DNA of 64,000 nt from Leishmania infantum JPCM5. Taxonomy: Eukaryota; Euglenozoa; Kinetoplastea; Trypanosomatida; Trypanosomatidae. The DNA lies in contig NC_009411.2 of assembly GCF_000002875.2 (NCBI RefSeq), positions 1 through 64,000 of the forward strand, read 5' to 3'. The translations under genes and the position numbers were made by a program. The notes beneath the pieces were generated by a model. That model ran no database searches and was not told the DNA's origin. It was given only the letters and a program-made list of their open reading frames with translations. This document shows positions 20,290-30,739 of this stretch, piece after piece. The number at the start of each line of letters is the position of its first letter. The first letter of the stretch is position 1.

Positions 20290-21339
20290 TTAGTCGTTGG
20301 GATGCGAGTAGTGCACCCCCTTTTCCACCATCTCGTGCGCAACGGCAAAAAAGGCGTCATCGGCGTCGCGGAGTCGCTCCTGGGCGTCCTGCTCGCGCTC
20401 GAGAGTGCACCGCAAGGCGTCTTTAATGAATGGGGCATTTGTAAACCATGGCCGCAGCGACGCCACGAACTTCTGCTTCTCCGGCCGGCGATAGGGATTC
20501 CACTTGCGAGGCCGCCGCTTTCCGGTAGGAAGCTGACCGGGGAAGTCGTCGCGCCGCACCGCAGCGTCTCCAAAGTCGGCGGCCACAGAGGAGCACACAG
20601 CGTAGTGCACTGCGCCGGCGTCACTAACGGCGCACCGCGCACGGACAAAGCGCCACTGCAGAAAACGCCGTACATGGGCAGAGAATGCGTGCGGCGACAC
20701 GACGAGGAGTGTACCGTCAGCCTCCAGCATCGACTCGGCGACGAGCAGTCCTTCCCAAAGGTAGGTGTCGACGTCCAAATCGGCGGGAATGTCCATAATC
20801 ATCAAATCCTTGCTTGCGGGGCCACAGTAGAGCTCGAGACTGCTCTTCATTGTCGCATCTTGCCGTGCCCCTTCCAGCAATGCCATGGAGGCCGCCTTGC
20901 TGCTCGACACGGCCAAGGAAGGCCGCCGCTCGCGGTGCCTTTCTCGATGAAACTGCGCGACGTCGAGCAGGGAGAGAGGTAAGCGCACTGCGTTATGGCT
21001 GACTGGAGGCATCTGTGAACGTCCTGCGCTCAGGATCACAAATTGAGGTTCAGCAGGATCAGCCTCGGGAGCGCGGCTAAACCCCGGAACATCCACGAGG
21101 AGATCGAGTGCGCGAGGTGAGGCCGGCTGAGACGCAACATGCTCTCGGCAATGGTGCACAGGAGTCCGCCCCGCTCGTAAAACTCTGCGGTTGGCGTGTT
21201 CAAGAACGCGCATGGCAAGCACAGGCTGCGGAGTGCTGAGAAGAACCTCTTTCACAGGAACTCGCACTTGCCTTTTCCGCAGCAACATTGGCAGGAGAAG
21301 CGAAACTGCATGCTCGCCGACAGCCGGTGTTCCGAGCAT
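20290..21339 (-). CDS. Hypothetical protein with possible Rossmann/methyltransferase-like core
   Basis: The first ATG is at 21339 (the upstream extension begins with GTG), giving 349 residues. The N-terminal ~90 residues are basic with few acids (RKRQVRVPVKEV, RVLEHANRRVLRAGR), compatible with mitochondrial import. A central segment (DLMIMDIPADLDV, then LWEGLLVAESMLEADGTLLVV) resembles the late strands of a class I methyltransferase fold, where a turn and the phrase 'DGTLLVV' often follow the post-IV helix. No glycine-rich SAM motif I is obvious. The C-terminal third is basic and polar (GKRRPRKWNPYRRPEKQK). This could be a degenerate RNA methyltransferase or a mitoribosome-associated protein; function is not assigned. 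Confidence 0.65.
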   Translation of the reverse strand: MLGTPAVGEHAVSLLLPMLLRKRQVRVPVKEVLLSTPQPVLAMRVLEHANRRVLRAGRTPVHHCREHVASQPASPRALDLLVDVPGFSRAPEADPAEPQFVILSAGRSQMPPVSHNAVRLPLSLLDVAQFHRERHRERRPSLAVSSSKAASMALLEGARQDATMKSSLELYCGPASKDLMIMDIPADLDVDTYLWEGLLVAESMLEADGTLLVVSPHAFSAHVRRFLQWRFVRARCAVSDAGAVHYAVCSSVAADFGDAAVRRDDFPGQLPTGKRRPRKWNPYRRPEKQKFVASLRPWFTNAPFIKDALRCTLEREQDAQERLRDADDAFFAVAHEMVEKGVHYSHPND

Positions 21340-22522
21340 CTTTGTGGGCGCCAGGAGCGAAAAATCGTGTGTCAGTGCTGCGAGACAAGCGCGTCGCGAG
21401 CGACGACGAAGAGAGAAGACGCGTTGGGCCCCAAATGGGGAGGGATAGATGGAGGAGGAGAGAGCGTTTCCAGGAAAGCGGGTGAGTGAGACGGCAGTTG
21501 CGTTTCGTGCACCTGCCACCGTAAGAGCAGAACGCAGGCGCGCGGTCCGCAGAGCAAGAAACTTTGGGATACGCGCCGTCGGCTGGAATAAGTCCCATCA
21601 ACACAAACCACGGTTATCGTTGCTGCGTCACGGGGACTCCTTGGAGCCACCGCGCGCTAAGCTGCTCATCGACGGTGTGGTGAGTATTTCCTTGTCCCCT
21701 GTCCGTAGATACGTACCCACAGGCAAGAACCAGAAGAGATTGAACGCATGCAAGCAGGCACACCATGAAGAGTTTGCTCTGTAGTCGGCCGCACACGCGC
21801 TTTGCGCGCGCGCACACGCACACCTCTCAAGCGTCAGGGGTGGGAGGGGTGCCGTCAGCTGTGCGTGTATGTGTATGTGAGCGTCTGCTTCCCTGCGCTT
21901 ACTTTTCGTGTTTTCCGTACAGTCCATTGCCGGAGCGGTGCTCACGACCAAGACGGGCGCTTAGAGAGAAATAAAGGGTGAGAAAAGTACGCGACGCGCA
22001 CGCAGTCACGCACGCTCTCTCCTCTTTTCTTGATTCCCTTGCGTGCGCACTGCGCGGTGTGGTGAAACTGCTTTCACTGTCCTGAGCCTGGTGCCATACC
22101 ATCTCGGCCGATCGCCCCACATCGGTGTTGGAGACGACGCTGATACTCACGGGTGACGCTTGATGTCCCCAAAGACTCAGACTGAGATTCGCGAGACAGG
22201 GAGAAGCGACAGCAAACGCCAGAAAGCGCGAACGCGTGCGCCTTTCGCTGTGATTTCTCCAAAAAGAGGAAGCCGCTTGATGGAGTCGCTTCGGGGACTC
22301 CCCACGTTTTTCTTCTTCCGCGCTTGCTTCTCCTGATCGTTTTTTTTTTCCAGTTCTATCGGGCGTGCGGCGCCGAGGAAGCAGAGATGTATGTGGGAGG
22401 GAGGGTTGTTGGAGAGGAAAACGTGTGCGTATAGGCGTATATGTGGCGTGCGGCGGAGCGCTGTCCTTTTCTTTTCACCCACCCCTCTCTCTTCCGCGGG
22501 TGGAGGCCATTCTCAGTTCGCT
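21340..22522. other. Intergenic spacer
   Basis: About 1.2 kb with no recognisable gene. The plus strand is mixed, with short CA/TG runs near 21800-21880. Confidence 0.6.
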
Positions 22523-24301
22523 TTACATGAACAACTTGTTAGGTGTGCCCCACACCTTCAGCCCGTCGTGCGGAACCTGCGGAATGATGAAGTCGTGGTG
22601 GCGCCCGACAGCGTCCTCGTACGCCGCAGCGTCACCCTTGTACGAAGGGTCGCGGTAAATCGTTAGGTCATAGTTCAGCACCATGTACGCCAAGGCGACT
22701 TGCGTCTCGATCATGGAGAGATGCTGCCCAAGGCAGTTGCGGGGGCCGTTGATGAAGGGAATAAAAGCGTATGGGTCGATTTTCTTGGCGAACTTCACAT
22801 CCTTCGTGCTTTGGTTCAGATAGTTTGTATCGTTGGCAATCTCGGCATCAATAAACCGGGTCGGGTCGAAGACTTCTGGCTTGTTCCACACATCAGGATT
22901 GTTGTGCACACCCTCGATGCCAACAGCGATCGTGCAGCCAGCGGGGATGCGGACGTCGGCGTCGAGGCCAGTGTCTGCCGCAGGCCAGACGTCGTCCTTC
23001 GCCGCGTACCGCATCACCAGCGGCACAACGCTGTGCCGCCGCAGCGTCTCGCGCAGAACTGCAGGCGTCCACACCAGGTCTCGCACGTCATTCACCGCTG
23101 GCACACCGCGAGGGCCGTAGCGAGTCTGCACGGTGCGCGTGCAACGGGCAGGATCGAAGAGGCGCGTGGCCTCCTCCAAGATCTTCTGGCGGATCTCAGG
23201 GTGGCGCAGGACCTCGTAGGTCGCAAACGTCAGCAGCGCGGCTGACGTTTCGTGGCCGGCGAGCAAGATTGTCTTTACATCGTCAATGAGCCCCACAATC
23301 ATCTTTTCGTCCATGCGATCGATCTGCGAAATGCACAGCGCCAGAATGTCGGGTTTCCCTGTGCAGTTGGAGTCATTGCGCTGCTCCCATCGACGGCAGA
23401 TGATGTTTCTCAGCACCTTGTTCAGCTCGGAGAGGCAGTGGTTACGCACGCGCGAGCCTTGCAGGAATGGCATGTAGGCACGCCACGGTGCCCACACACG
23501 CTTGTTGCACTCGTGCACAATAGGCAAGTAGAGAGCCGGAAAGATGCGGTCGGACTCTTCGGCGGAGAGTGACAGCGCACTCTCGCTGATCACCTGCAGT
23601 GTCATGTGGCGGTACTCCTCGTTCAGGTCCACGGACGGGTTCTTCGCGTCAACCGCGTCGAGCTTCAACAAAATGCGGTCGACCGCCTTCATAGCCATTT
23701 CTGGGACGCTGTCCAGAATGTCGATGCGCATCGCATGCGACAGCAGCAGGCGTCCCTTCTTCCACTGCTCGTCCTCCGAGGTGACCAGGCCGGTGCCGAG
23801 GAGACACATGAAGTGTTTGTACGCTGCCGCCAGCGCTTTGCGGTAGTTGCGCTGGTGCGTGAGTAGGACACGGCGCAGTAGGCGGGGCTCGTTGATGTAA
23901 ATGACCCGCATGCCGGCAACGTTGTAGGTCACCAGGCGGCTTGTCTGAGGGCCGTCGGCACTCTTCTTCTTTTGTGGCAGGTTCTTCTCGGGATACAGAC
24001 TCCAGTTCGACATTTTCGACCACGGGGAGGGGCCCGCCAGCAACAGGGCATGCCCCAGAAATGGAATGCCGTTCTTAATGGTCGGCAGCTTCGAAAGATA
24101 AAAGTCCATGCGCAGCACGGGTAGCACGACAGTGATGACGGTGTACAGAATGACAGCCGTCGCAATGGCAGTTGCCAAGGTGGTTGAGACCATGTCCTCG
24201 CGCGTCAGCAGCATTGCGTATGGCTGCACCGAGGAGGGCAACTTCGTGGCTGCGTTGTGGAGCGCAGCCACGATGTGGCTATGAAGCGCGTTCGCGGCCA
24301 T
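22523..24301 (-). CDS. CYP5122A1: Cytochrome P450, CYP5122A1-like
   Basis: The ATG at 24301 gives 592 residues. A membrane anchor is predicted at about 40-63. The I-helix motif AGHETS is at 348-353, ExxR is E418/R421 (LRETLRR), and the heme loop is FINGPRNCLG with the Cys ligand at 523, a perfect FxxGxRxCxG. All catalytic elements are intact. The protein is longer than usual for a P450 because of the N-terminal segment and an insertion before the heme loop. In Leishmania one P450 of this kind, CYP5122A1, sits near the left end of chromosome 27 and has been reported to act in sterol biosynthesis (C4-methyl oxidation) and to be important for parasite fitness. That identification rests on recalled position and family resemblance; the P450 call is certain. 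Confidence 0.92.
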   Translation of the reverse strand: MAANALHSHIVAALHNAATKLPSSVQPYAMLLTREDMVSTTLATAIATAVILYTVITVVLPVLRMDFYLSKLPTIKNGIPFLGHALLLAGPSPWSKMSNWSLYPEKNLPQKKKSADGPQTSRLVTYNVAGMRVIYINEPRLLRRVLLTHQRNYRKALAAAYKHFMCLLGTGLVTSEDEQWKKGRLLLSHAMRIDILDSVPEMAMKAVDRILLKLDAVDAKNPSVDLNEEYRHMTLQVISESALSLSAEESDRIFPALYLPIVHECNKRVWAPWRAYMPFLQGSRVRNHCLSELNKVLRNIICRRWEQRNDSNCTGKPDILALCISQIDRMDEKMIVGLIDDVKTILLAGHETSAALLTFATYEVLRHPEIRQKILEEATRLFDPARCTRTVQTRYGPRGVPAVNDVRDLVWTPAVLRETLRRHSVVPLVMRYAAKDDVWPAADTGLDADVRIPAGCTIAVGIEGVHNNPDVWNKPEVFDPTRFIDAEIANDTNYLNQSTKDVKFAKKIDPYAFIPFINGPRNCLGQHLSMIETQVALAYMVLNYDLTIYRDPSYKGDAAAYEDAVGRHHDFIIPQVPHDGLKVWGTPNKLFM

Positions 24302-26025
24302 CTGAGAACAGTTCACAACAAAAAAAGTGGGAGTCGAGCACCATGTGAAATGGGCGACAGGAGAAGCTGCAGCACCCTCTCTCCTCGTCCGCTGTATTGT
24401 TTTGATTGTCTGTGACTGCTATAGCTGTGAAATCCGACGAGACGCGGTGGTGCTTTGTGGCTGAGCGCGAGCCGAGGGCAGGCCTGTCGGTGTCGGTGGG
24501 CACGCTCGCGTGGCAAGCGGAAATGCGGGGAAGGAAGTGGTGATGCGTTTGCAGCAAGGTCAAAAAAAAAGCGGGTTCCTTAGTGGTCAGGGCCTACATG
24601 AGCGCAGGAGATCACAAACAGAGAGACACACGTAGAAGGTAAGTCGCAACGCAGGTCTTCAGAGTGTGGGGAAAGAAACACGCGAAGCCGCGTTCGCCGT
24701 GGCTTTCGTGGCGATCAGTTACTATGTGCTCTGAGCTGTGGGTTGTGGGCGCAACCACGCAGAAAAGGCGCCAAATGGAAACGAAAAACAAAAGGAAGGG
24801 CAGATGAACAGAGCGGAGGAGAAAAGGAAAACCGAAGGATGCACAGAGAAAGAAGAAAAGGATTAAAAAAGGTACTGATGCAATTATGTGGTTGTGAGCG
24901 GCGCGCAAGCCAACTGTTGTGGCCGAAGGCGCGTCCAACGAGAACGAGAGGAGAATAATCGGGGGCGTGGGGAGACGAGGCATGAAAAGGCAAGGAACAG
25001 GAGAAGGGAGGCAAGGGGAGTAGGCTCGGCCTGCATAAACTTTCGAGGGTCGGCTGCGCCTACCAGCACATGGCATCGTGGTCGGTGCGGTTCGAGGGTC
25101 CGCAGCTCGTGAGAGAGGAGAGAAGGGCATCGACTCTCTCGTTCTCTCGCTCCCTGAAGTTCTCAGTTCTGGCTGAGGGGAGGGGAGCAGTGGTGAGACA
25201 CCAATATTTTTCTATGGTTCTTTCTTAGCGGGTTCGTACGCCTATGAGGCCGGCATGAAGATAGGGCAAGCAAATAAAAAGAGGAGTTAGAGAAAATATG
25301 CACACACACACACATATATAAGGAGGCACAGACGGAGGACGGAAGAAACAGAGCGAGGAAAAGCAATGAAGACGAGGCGCGCAGTAGCAATAACGTGAAG
25401 AAAGGAAAAAAGGGGGAAAAGGCAAAGGACAAAAACGTTCATTGAAGTCGGAGGCAAATGGCATACGTACACCAATACGGAAAGACACACATAAACACAC
25501 ACACCAACGGCGCTCACCCACGCACACGCGCATACGCAATATGGTATATAAATGGCGCCAAGCATAATTCGAAGTCTGGGCAACATAACGAAGAAAAGAG
25601 GAGACGAAAGAGAGAAAAGAGAGTGAGCGTGGAGGAGGAAGGAAACGAGAGAATATGAGAGAGAGACAAAGAACGCAGAAAGAGGTGCGTCAGCTTCATT
25701 TACATGTGGAAAGATTTTGTTTCTGTGGGTCCTTGATCCAAACACCAAAGCGAGGGAAGAAAAAAGGAGAGCCTAATAAACACGGTGATATCAATAAAAA
25801 ATCGTGGAGGAAAAGGAGAAGGGAGAGTAGATGGACTCGTGGAGGAGGCCAGAAGGGAGCAAGTGGAACGTGGGAAAGGACTTGCAGCCGACAGTTCTAC
25901 TGTAGTGTTATTGGCGGTCATCCCACGCTAACATTCACTCTTGCTCTTCCCCACCACTAGTACTTACCACACCACAGAACAAAAAGTGAAAAGACGAACA
26001 TTAAGAGAAACGGAAGCTGGATCGG
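24302..26025. other. Long pyrimidine-rich spacer (coding-strand sense)
   Basis: About 1.7 kb without a gene. From about 24740 to 25870 the plus strand is dominated by A and G, so the transcript is heavily pyrimidine-rich. It contains CA/TA microsatellite patches near 25300-25320. This is the 3' UTR of the RCK kinase followed by the leader of the P450 gene. Confidence 0.65.
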
Positions 26026-28008
26026 CTACGGAAATGCCAGACCGCTCGTCTTGTGCTTCGCTAGAAGCGCCTTCAGCGATGGCGACATCCCTTTCGGGGC
26101 CGAGTGGTCTATGCGAGGAAGGTCGCTCTTCGCGGCAACATCGTCCACTTTCCTTGTATCCAGCTGGTGTGTAGCACGAGGCGAGTTGTTCCCCTTCAAC
26201 AGCGGGTCGGCGCTTGTGGTGGATTTCCTTCTATACCGGCTGTTGTTCAGCAGCGTCGCCACAGGATCGGGCGGAAGCGCTGGCTGGGAAACGTAGCTTT
26301 CGCTTTTCGATTCGGCCGAGGCCCCCGAGTCGTGTCGCTGCGCCAGCACCCCCATGGCGGTCATCTCCGACGCAAACTCCTCCATGAGCTCGTCCAGGTC
26401 AATCTCTACCTTCGCCGCCGCGGACGCCGCCGTCGGAGACGTAGTCTCGGCCTCCTTGTACGGGTTGTGGTGCCGCGGGGACGCCACGGCGTCGCGGTTG
26501 TTGGCGGTGGGCGCCAGGGGGTATGGCCTCGCCACGGATGCGGAGACCTTCAGGTTGGGTGCTGCTCTAGGTGAGTGCACGGCGCTGGCAGCAGGCAGTG
26601 CGTAAGACACCGGTAGCTTCCCTTTTCCTGTCGGAACGTTTTTCAAGCCTGCTAGCTTTTTCGCAAGCGAGGTGTCTGCTGTTTCCTGCGAGCGGCGCTT
26701 TCCCTTGGCCACCGTCGTTGTCAGGCTGGGGCACTGGTGGCCGTTGGCGAGCACTGGCATCCCCGCTGGTGAGAGGGCCCCGCGCCCACGCAGAGGTGAC
26801 GAAGCGTTCGGCGGCGCGTCAAGGGACGGTGGCGAGGTGGACAACGCGACCGGGAGCTTTGGCAACGATGGGGCGGGGTCCTTGAGGGTGCCGAGCAGGT
26901 AGAACTTGCGTGAGGAGGTGTCCGAGAGTGATGCGTCGGTGGAGGCCCTAGCCGCCTTCAGCGCCGCCACCTGGCCCGCGGTGGGGCTCTTCAGCGCCGG
27001 CGGTGCTGTTTTCGACCCTGGCAGCATCCGCTTTGCCATGAGCGCCAGCTGGTCCAGCGCGGCAGCAGATGGTGCGTTGCACTCGTCAATGCCGACGTTG
27101 AAGAATGGGTGCTGCAGGCATTGCTCCGCCGTCAGTCTTACTTTCGGGTCGTAGACAAGCATCTGGCGCAGCAAGTCCAGCGCCGGCAACGGGATGTGCG
27201 ATGGCAGCGCTTGAGCAAGGCCGGAGCCGGCTACTTTAGGAAAGGTGTAGCGGATTTTTTTGGCCAAGCGAAGTCCACCGGCCCACACCTCCTCAGTGGG
27301 GGACCCAAGCACTGACATTATCTTGAAGAGCTGATCGACCTCGTTTGTGCCTGGAAAAAGTGGCCGCATGGTGATGAGTTCCGCCATAATGCACCCGGCA
27401 GCCCACACATCCACCGCAGCGCCGTAGAAGCGATCCTGCAAGAGCAGCTCTGGTGCGCGGTACCACCGCGTCGACACGTAGTCGGTGAACGGGGGGCGAG
27501 CACAAATCTCCTTGACGAGTCCGAAGTCTGCCAGTTTCAGCACCTCGTCGCCGCTCGCCTCCTTCCGAATGAGAAGGTTTTCTGGCTTCATGTCTCGGTG
27601 GAAGTAGCCGCGCTTGTGGATGTACACGAGGGCCTGCAGCATTTGGCGCATGTAGTTCTTTACAAGAGGGTACGGAATCAACGGTGCAGCAGACGGTGTA
27701 CTAGCTGGCGGCCCGCCCTGCTGCTTGGCCTTTTTGATGACGCCGAGCAAATCGCCGTCCATGTACTCGAAGACGAAAAACAGCTCGTTGTTCTCACGAA
27801 TTACCTCACGCAGCTTCACCACGTTGGGGTGGCCGTGAATGCGCCGCACAACGTCCACCTCGGGAAGCTTGACGCACTCCTCCCACGTGTAGAATTTCTG
27901 CTTCATCTTCTTGATGGCTACAAGCTGGCCGGTTTTCTTGCTCACGGCCTTTGCGACGGAGCCGAACGTGCCATCTCCGATTTGAGCGAGAATTTCATAC
28001 TTGTCCAT
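26026..28008 (-). CDS. RCK-family protein kinase (MAK/ICK-like, TDY loop)
   Basis: A 660-residue protein from an ATG. Kinase domain spans about 4-290: glycine loop GDGTFGSV 11-18, catalytic Lys33, HRDMKPEN 137-144, DFG 161-163. The activation loop has a TDY dual site (T175/Y177) followed by VSTRWYRAPE, exactly as in MAK/ICK kinases of the RCK group, which control cilium length and intraflagellar transport turnaround. An insert rich in Gly, Pro and Ser lies at about 97-112. The C-terminal ~370 residues are Pro/Ser/Ala-rich and probably disordered, with many S/TP sites. The kinase is predicted active. A flagellar role is inferred from the group. The P450 gene follows downstream after a 1.7-kb spacer. 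Confidence 0.93.
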   Translation of the reverse strand: MDKYEILAQIGDGTFGSVAKAVSKKTGQLVAIKKMKQKFYTWEECVKLPEVDVVRRIHGHPNVVKLREVIRENNELFFVFEYMDGDLLGVIKKAKQQGGPPASTPSAAPLIPYPLVKNYMRQMLQALVYIHKRGYFHRDMKPENLLIRKEASGDEVLKLADFGLVKEICARPPFTDYVSTRWYRAPELLLQDRFYGAAVDVWAAGCIMAELITMRPLFPGTNEVDQLFKIMSVLGSPTEEVWAGGLRLAKKIRYTFPKVAGSGLAQALPSHIPLPALDLLRQMLVYDPKVRLTAEQCLQHPFFNVGIDECNAPSAAALDQLALMAKRMLPGSKTAPPALKSPTAGQVAALKAARASTDASLSDTSSRKFYLLGTLKDPAPSLPKLPVALSTSPPSLDAPPNASSPLRGRGALSPAGMPVLANGHQCPSLTTTVAKGKRRSQETADTSLAKKLAGLKNVPTGKGKLPVSYALPAASAVHSPRAAPNLKVSASVARPYPLAPTANNRDAVASPRHHNPYKEAETTSPTAASAAAKVEIDLDELMEEFASEMTAMGVLAQRHDSGASAESKSESYVSQPALPPDPVATLLNNSRYRRKSTTSADPLLKGNNSPRATHQLDTRKVDDVAAKSDLPRIDHSAPKGMSPSLKALLAKHKTSGLAFP

Positions 28009-28892
28009 CGCTGTGTGATATCTCTAGAGGTCTAAAATAAAGAAAGCAAAGAAGGGAAGAGGAATGCGAGAGAGGCAACAAGCGATGCCCTGGCAGTCCG
28101 GGAGGAGTAGCAGACAGGAGGAGACGCATATATACATGCTGGGCGTGCGTGTGGGCAGGTAGGGGGTGGGCGGAAAAGGGAGGTGAGATGGCGAGAGAAA
28201 ACGATGTGCGAATACGTTGGCACACGTGCACACACACAAGCAACAACAACGATAGGAGGGGAGAGGAGGGAGGAGGCAGGTGAAGAGGGACATGGACGGC
28301 CGCAAGAGCATGAACGAGAGAATCGTAAAAGAGCGACACGGCGCAGAGAGCACTGGGAGGAGGGAAAGCAACGCTTGCCCTCGTGCTCTCGTGGCGCCGG
28401 AAGCAAGGCACACATACACAGATGTACATTCTGTACTGGTCGGCGCCTCAAAGAAAGTCACATCGTCGAGGTAGATGGCGTTTTCGCCGCCCTCCTCCTA
28501 TTACGATCCCTGCAGTGGCAAGAGGGCTACGGCGCCACATGTGCGCTTGTGTGTCGGCGTCTACTCTCCCCTGCATGCACACACAACCCTCCAGCGATGA
28601 GGAGAGGGAGGGGCCACGTGTCGTATCGCAACGCTCCAATGTAGCACACACCCGCAGCCAAGATTTATTTCATTCCTCTGCCTGCGCTTGTTATCTGGCA
28701 AATATCCTACGAGTACTAGTGGAACGAAACCGCAAAAAAAATGCGTGGAGAAGGCCTTTCTCCGACTTGGAGACACGAGGGTCCATCGCCCACTTTGTTT
28801 AAATCCTACCTCTCCCTTCAAACGTGAAAAGAGACACACGCACATAGGCGCAGGCACACGAAGCGACGCAGGCGCGCATAGAACGCACCTTT
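28009..28892. other. Intergenic spacer
   Basis: 5' side of the RCK kinase; pyrimidine-rich on the coding strand near 28030-28330. No gene recognised. Confidence 0.6.
28032..28033 (-). promoter_or_regulatory. Candidate trans-splice acceptor of the RCK kinase
   Basis: On the minus strand a pyrimidine tract (complement of about 28036-28065) ends TTTTAG at 28032. This is the first AG after the tract and lies only 23 nt before the ATG at 28008. The site is unusually close but well formed. Inferred from pattern. Confidence 0.5.
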
Positions 28893-29150
28893 TCAGGGGT
28901 GAAGAGAGTGTGGATCCGGGGGCCAGGCACCGCTCAAGCCACCGTTGGCGGAGGCGATGATGAGGAACCCGATCACAAAGTTAGTGATCATGTTGCTAAT
29001 CGACCATGTGCCCAGAACAAAAAACTGAGTGGTGAAGGACTTGGGCACGTACGCAGGCTTCAGGCTGTCGAACTTCATGGGCACAACGCAACCCTTTCCA
29101 ATGGGAGCGGTCACGCTCTGGTAAAAGCGAGCAGTGGTTCGACGCAGCAT
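28893..29150 (-). CDS. Small mitochondrial inner-membrane-type protein
   Basis: Eighty-five residues from the ATG at 29150; the open frame continues upstream but that part looks like leader. The start MLRRTTARFYQSV is a typical short mitochondrial presequence. One hydrophobic helix spans about 43-68, and the C-terminus is short and Pro-rich (GAWPPDPHSLHP). Size and layout suit an accessory subunit of a respiratory complex or ATP synthase. No family is recognised. Confidence 0.65.
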   Translation of the reverse strand: MLRRTTARFYQSVTAPIGKGCVVPMKFDSLKPAYVPKSFTTQFFVLGTWSISNMITNFVIGFLIIASANGGLSGAWPPDPHSLHP

Positions 29151-29922
29151 GACTGCAAAGCAAAGTAGCCTCAACAAGATAAAATGGACGTCTCCGCTGT
29201 GGTTGAGCGTATGCTCTCGCAAGGGACTTCGTTGAGCGAAGAGGGGCGCACAGAAGATCAAGAACGATGAGGAGCATTGTGAAAGGGAGAAGAGCAGACA
29301 TCCATCGCAGTCTGACGGCCGCAACGCTTAGCAAGATACGCAGCGGCGATAAGGGCGGCTGAATTTCCCCACACACCCACTACCGTCTCTAACCCTTACC
29401 TTTGCGCGCGCATGGAAAAACAACTCGTAGACGCGACACTACGCGTGTGTGGGTGCCCTTTGAAAGGCAGTGCAGTAGAGGGGCAGGAGGCAGTGTATCG
29501 TGGTTCCTCACCCACTAGAGGCAGCACAGCTCTGATTTTGTTTGGCGACGTGCTCGTCTAACGAGGCAGATTCACAAGCGGAAGCTGTTCACCATAATAC
29601 ATTCGTGAAGTACCACAAAGAGAAGAACGCGTATCCACACTACCAGCACTACCACACAAATCGGCCGATCTACTCACATCGACAAGGCGAATAGAGAGAG
29701 AGAAACACATAAAACACAGAACAAAGCAGGAGTGGTGACAGCAATCAGCATCGTCTTTGGAGTCCGGCATGACGGAGACGTGCAAGCCACGACGGTGAGA
29801 ACGACGAAAAAAGAACACGAGGAGAAAAAAACACATGAATGGGTGAGGATGCAACCGACGCAGCGATCAAAAAACAGCCCGGATACACATACAAAACGGA
29901 AGAACATTTTATTCCTGCTGGT
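29151..29922. other. Intergenic spacer left of SIDER copy B
   Basis: No gene recognised; leader region of the small mitochondrial protein. Confidence 0.6.
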
Positions 29923-30505
29923 CCATTCTCTGTCACGGTGCATTGAGCTCAATTCCGCCCCGGCCCTGTCACGGGCACATCGCGTGGTGCCAAGCAGCCC
30001 TGCACACACACGCCCTACAGCAACGCGCCGGCTCAGCCATCCGAGCACGGCCCCTGCCTCATACTCCACACCACCGCCGCGCTCTGCAGGTCGCCTCACA
30101 CCCGCACCCGTCACGCCGGCGCCCACCTGCTGTGCATCCTCGTAGGGGTGGCACACAGGCCCCCCCCTCCCCCCGCACCAGCAACGGCAGTCGGGGCCGG
30201 GTGCAATGCGTTCCAGCCACGCCGACACCCTGCCTACCACATGGACGGCACAAGCGTGTTCGCTGTCGCGGGCCACCCCGACGCAACGCCACCCAGGGCC
30301 CCACCGCCGACACATCAGTGTGGCCATGCATCGCACAGACCCCCCCCCCCTGCCACGCCGTAGGCACTCTCGACCCTTGTCACCACGAGAAGTGGGGCTC
30401 CGGCGCTGGCAGGGGATAGGAGGGGGGAGAGGGAGCCGCCTGGGCATACACCGCATACGGCGTGCGGTGTGCTGGGCGCTGAGATACTACGCAGAGTGAA
30501 AGGCG
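29923..30505 (-). mobile_element. SIDER2-type retroposon, copy B
   Basis: About 580 bp, nearly identical to copies A, C, D and E over most of its length, with the signature at about 30361-30415 on the minus strand. It begins about 235 nt after the stop of the RING-CH gene, in sense, so it should lie in that gene's 3' UTR. Near the sense 3' end a block of about 25 bases (around 29940-29966) differs from the other copies. Confidence 0.8.
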
Positions 30506-30739
30506 ACCCGCCGATGACGGGGAGAAGGGAGCAGAGAGAGTGAACAACAAAAAGATGGCGTCGAAAATGCAACAAAGGCATCTCCTATGCGCTCACTGTT
30601 GGTGCGGCGTCAACAAGGCCCCAAGACAGCACGCAGCGAATGGAGCAGGGAAGGCGGAAGCTCGAAGTAGAAGTGACGGATGATGTAACCCTGTTGTGCG
30701 CATGGGGCGACGGAGAGAAAGAGGAGGTCGTGAGACAGC

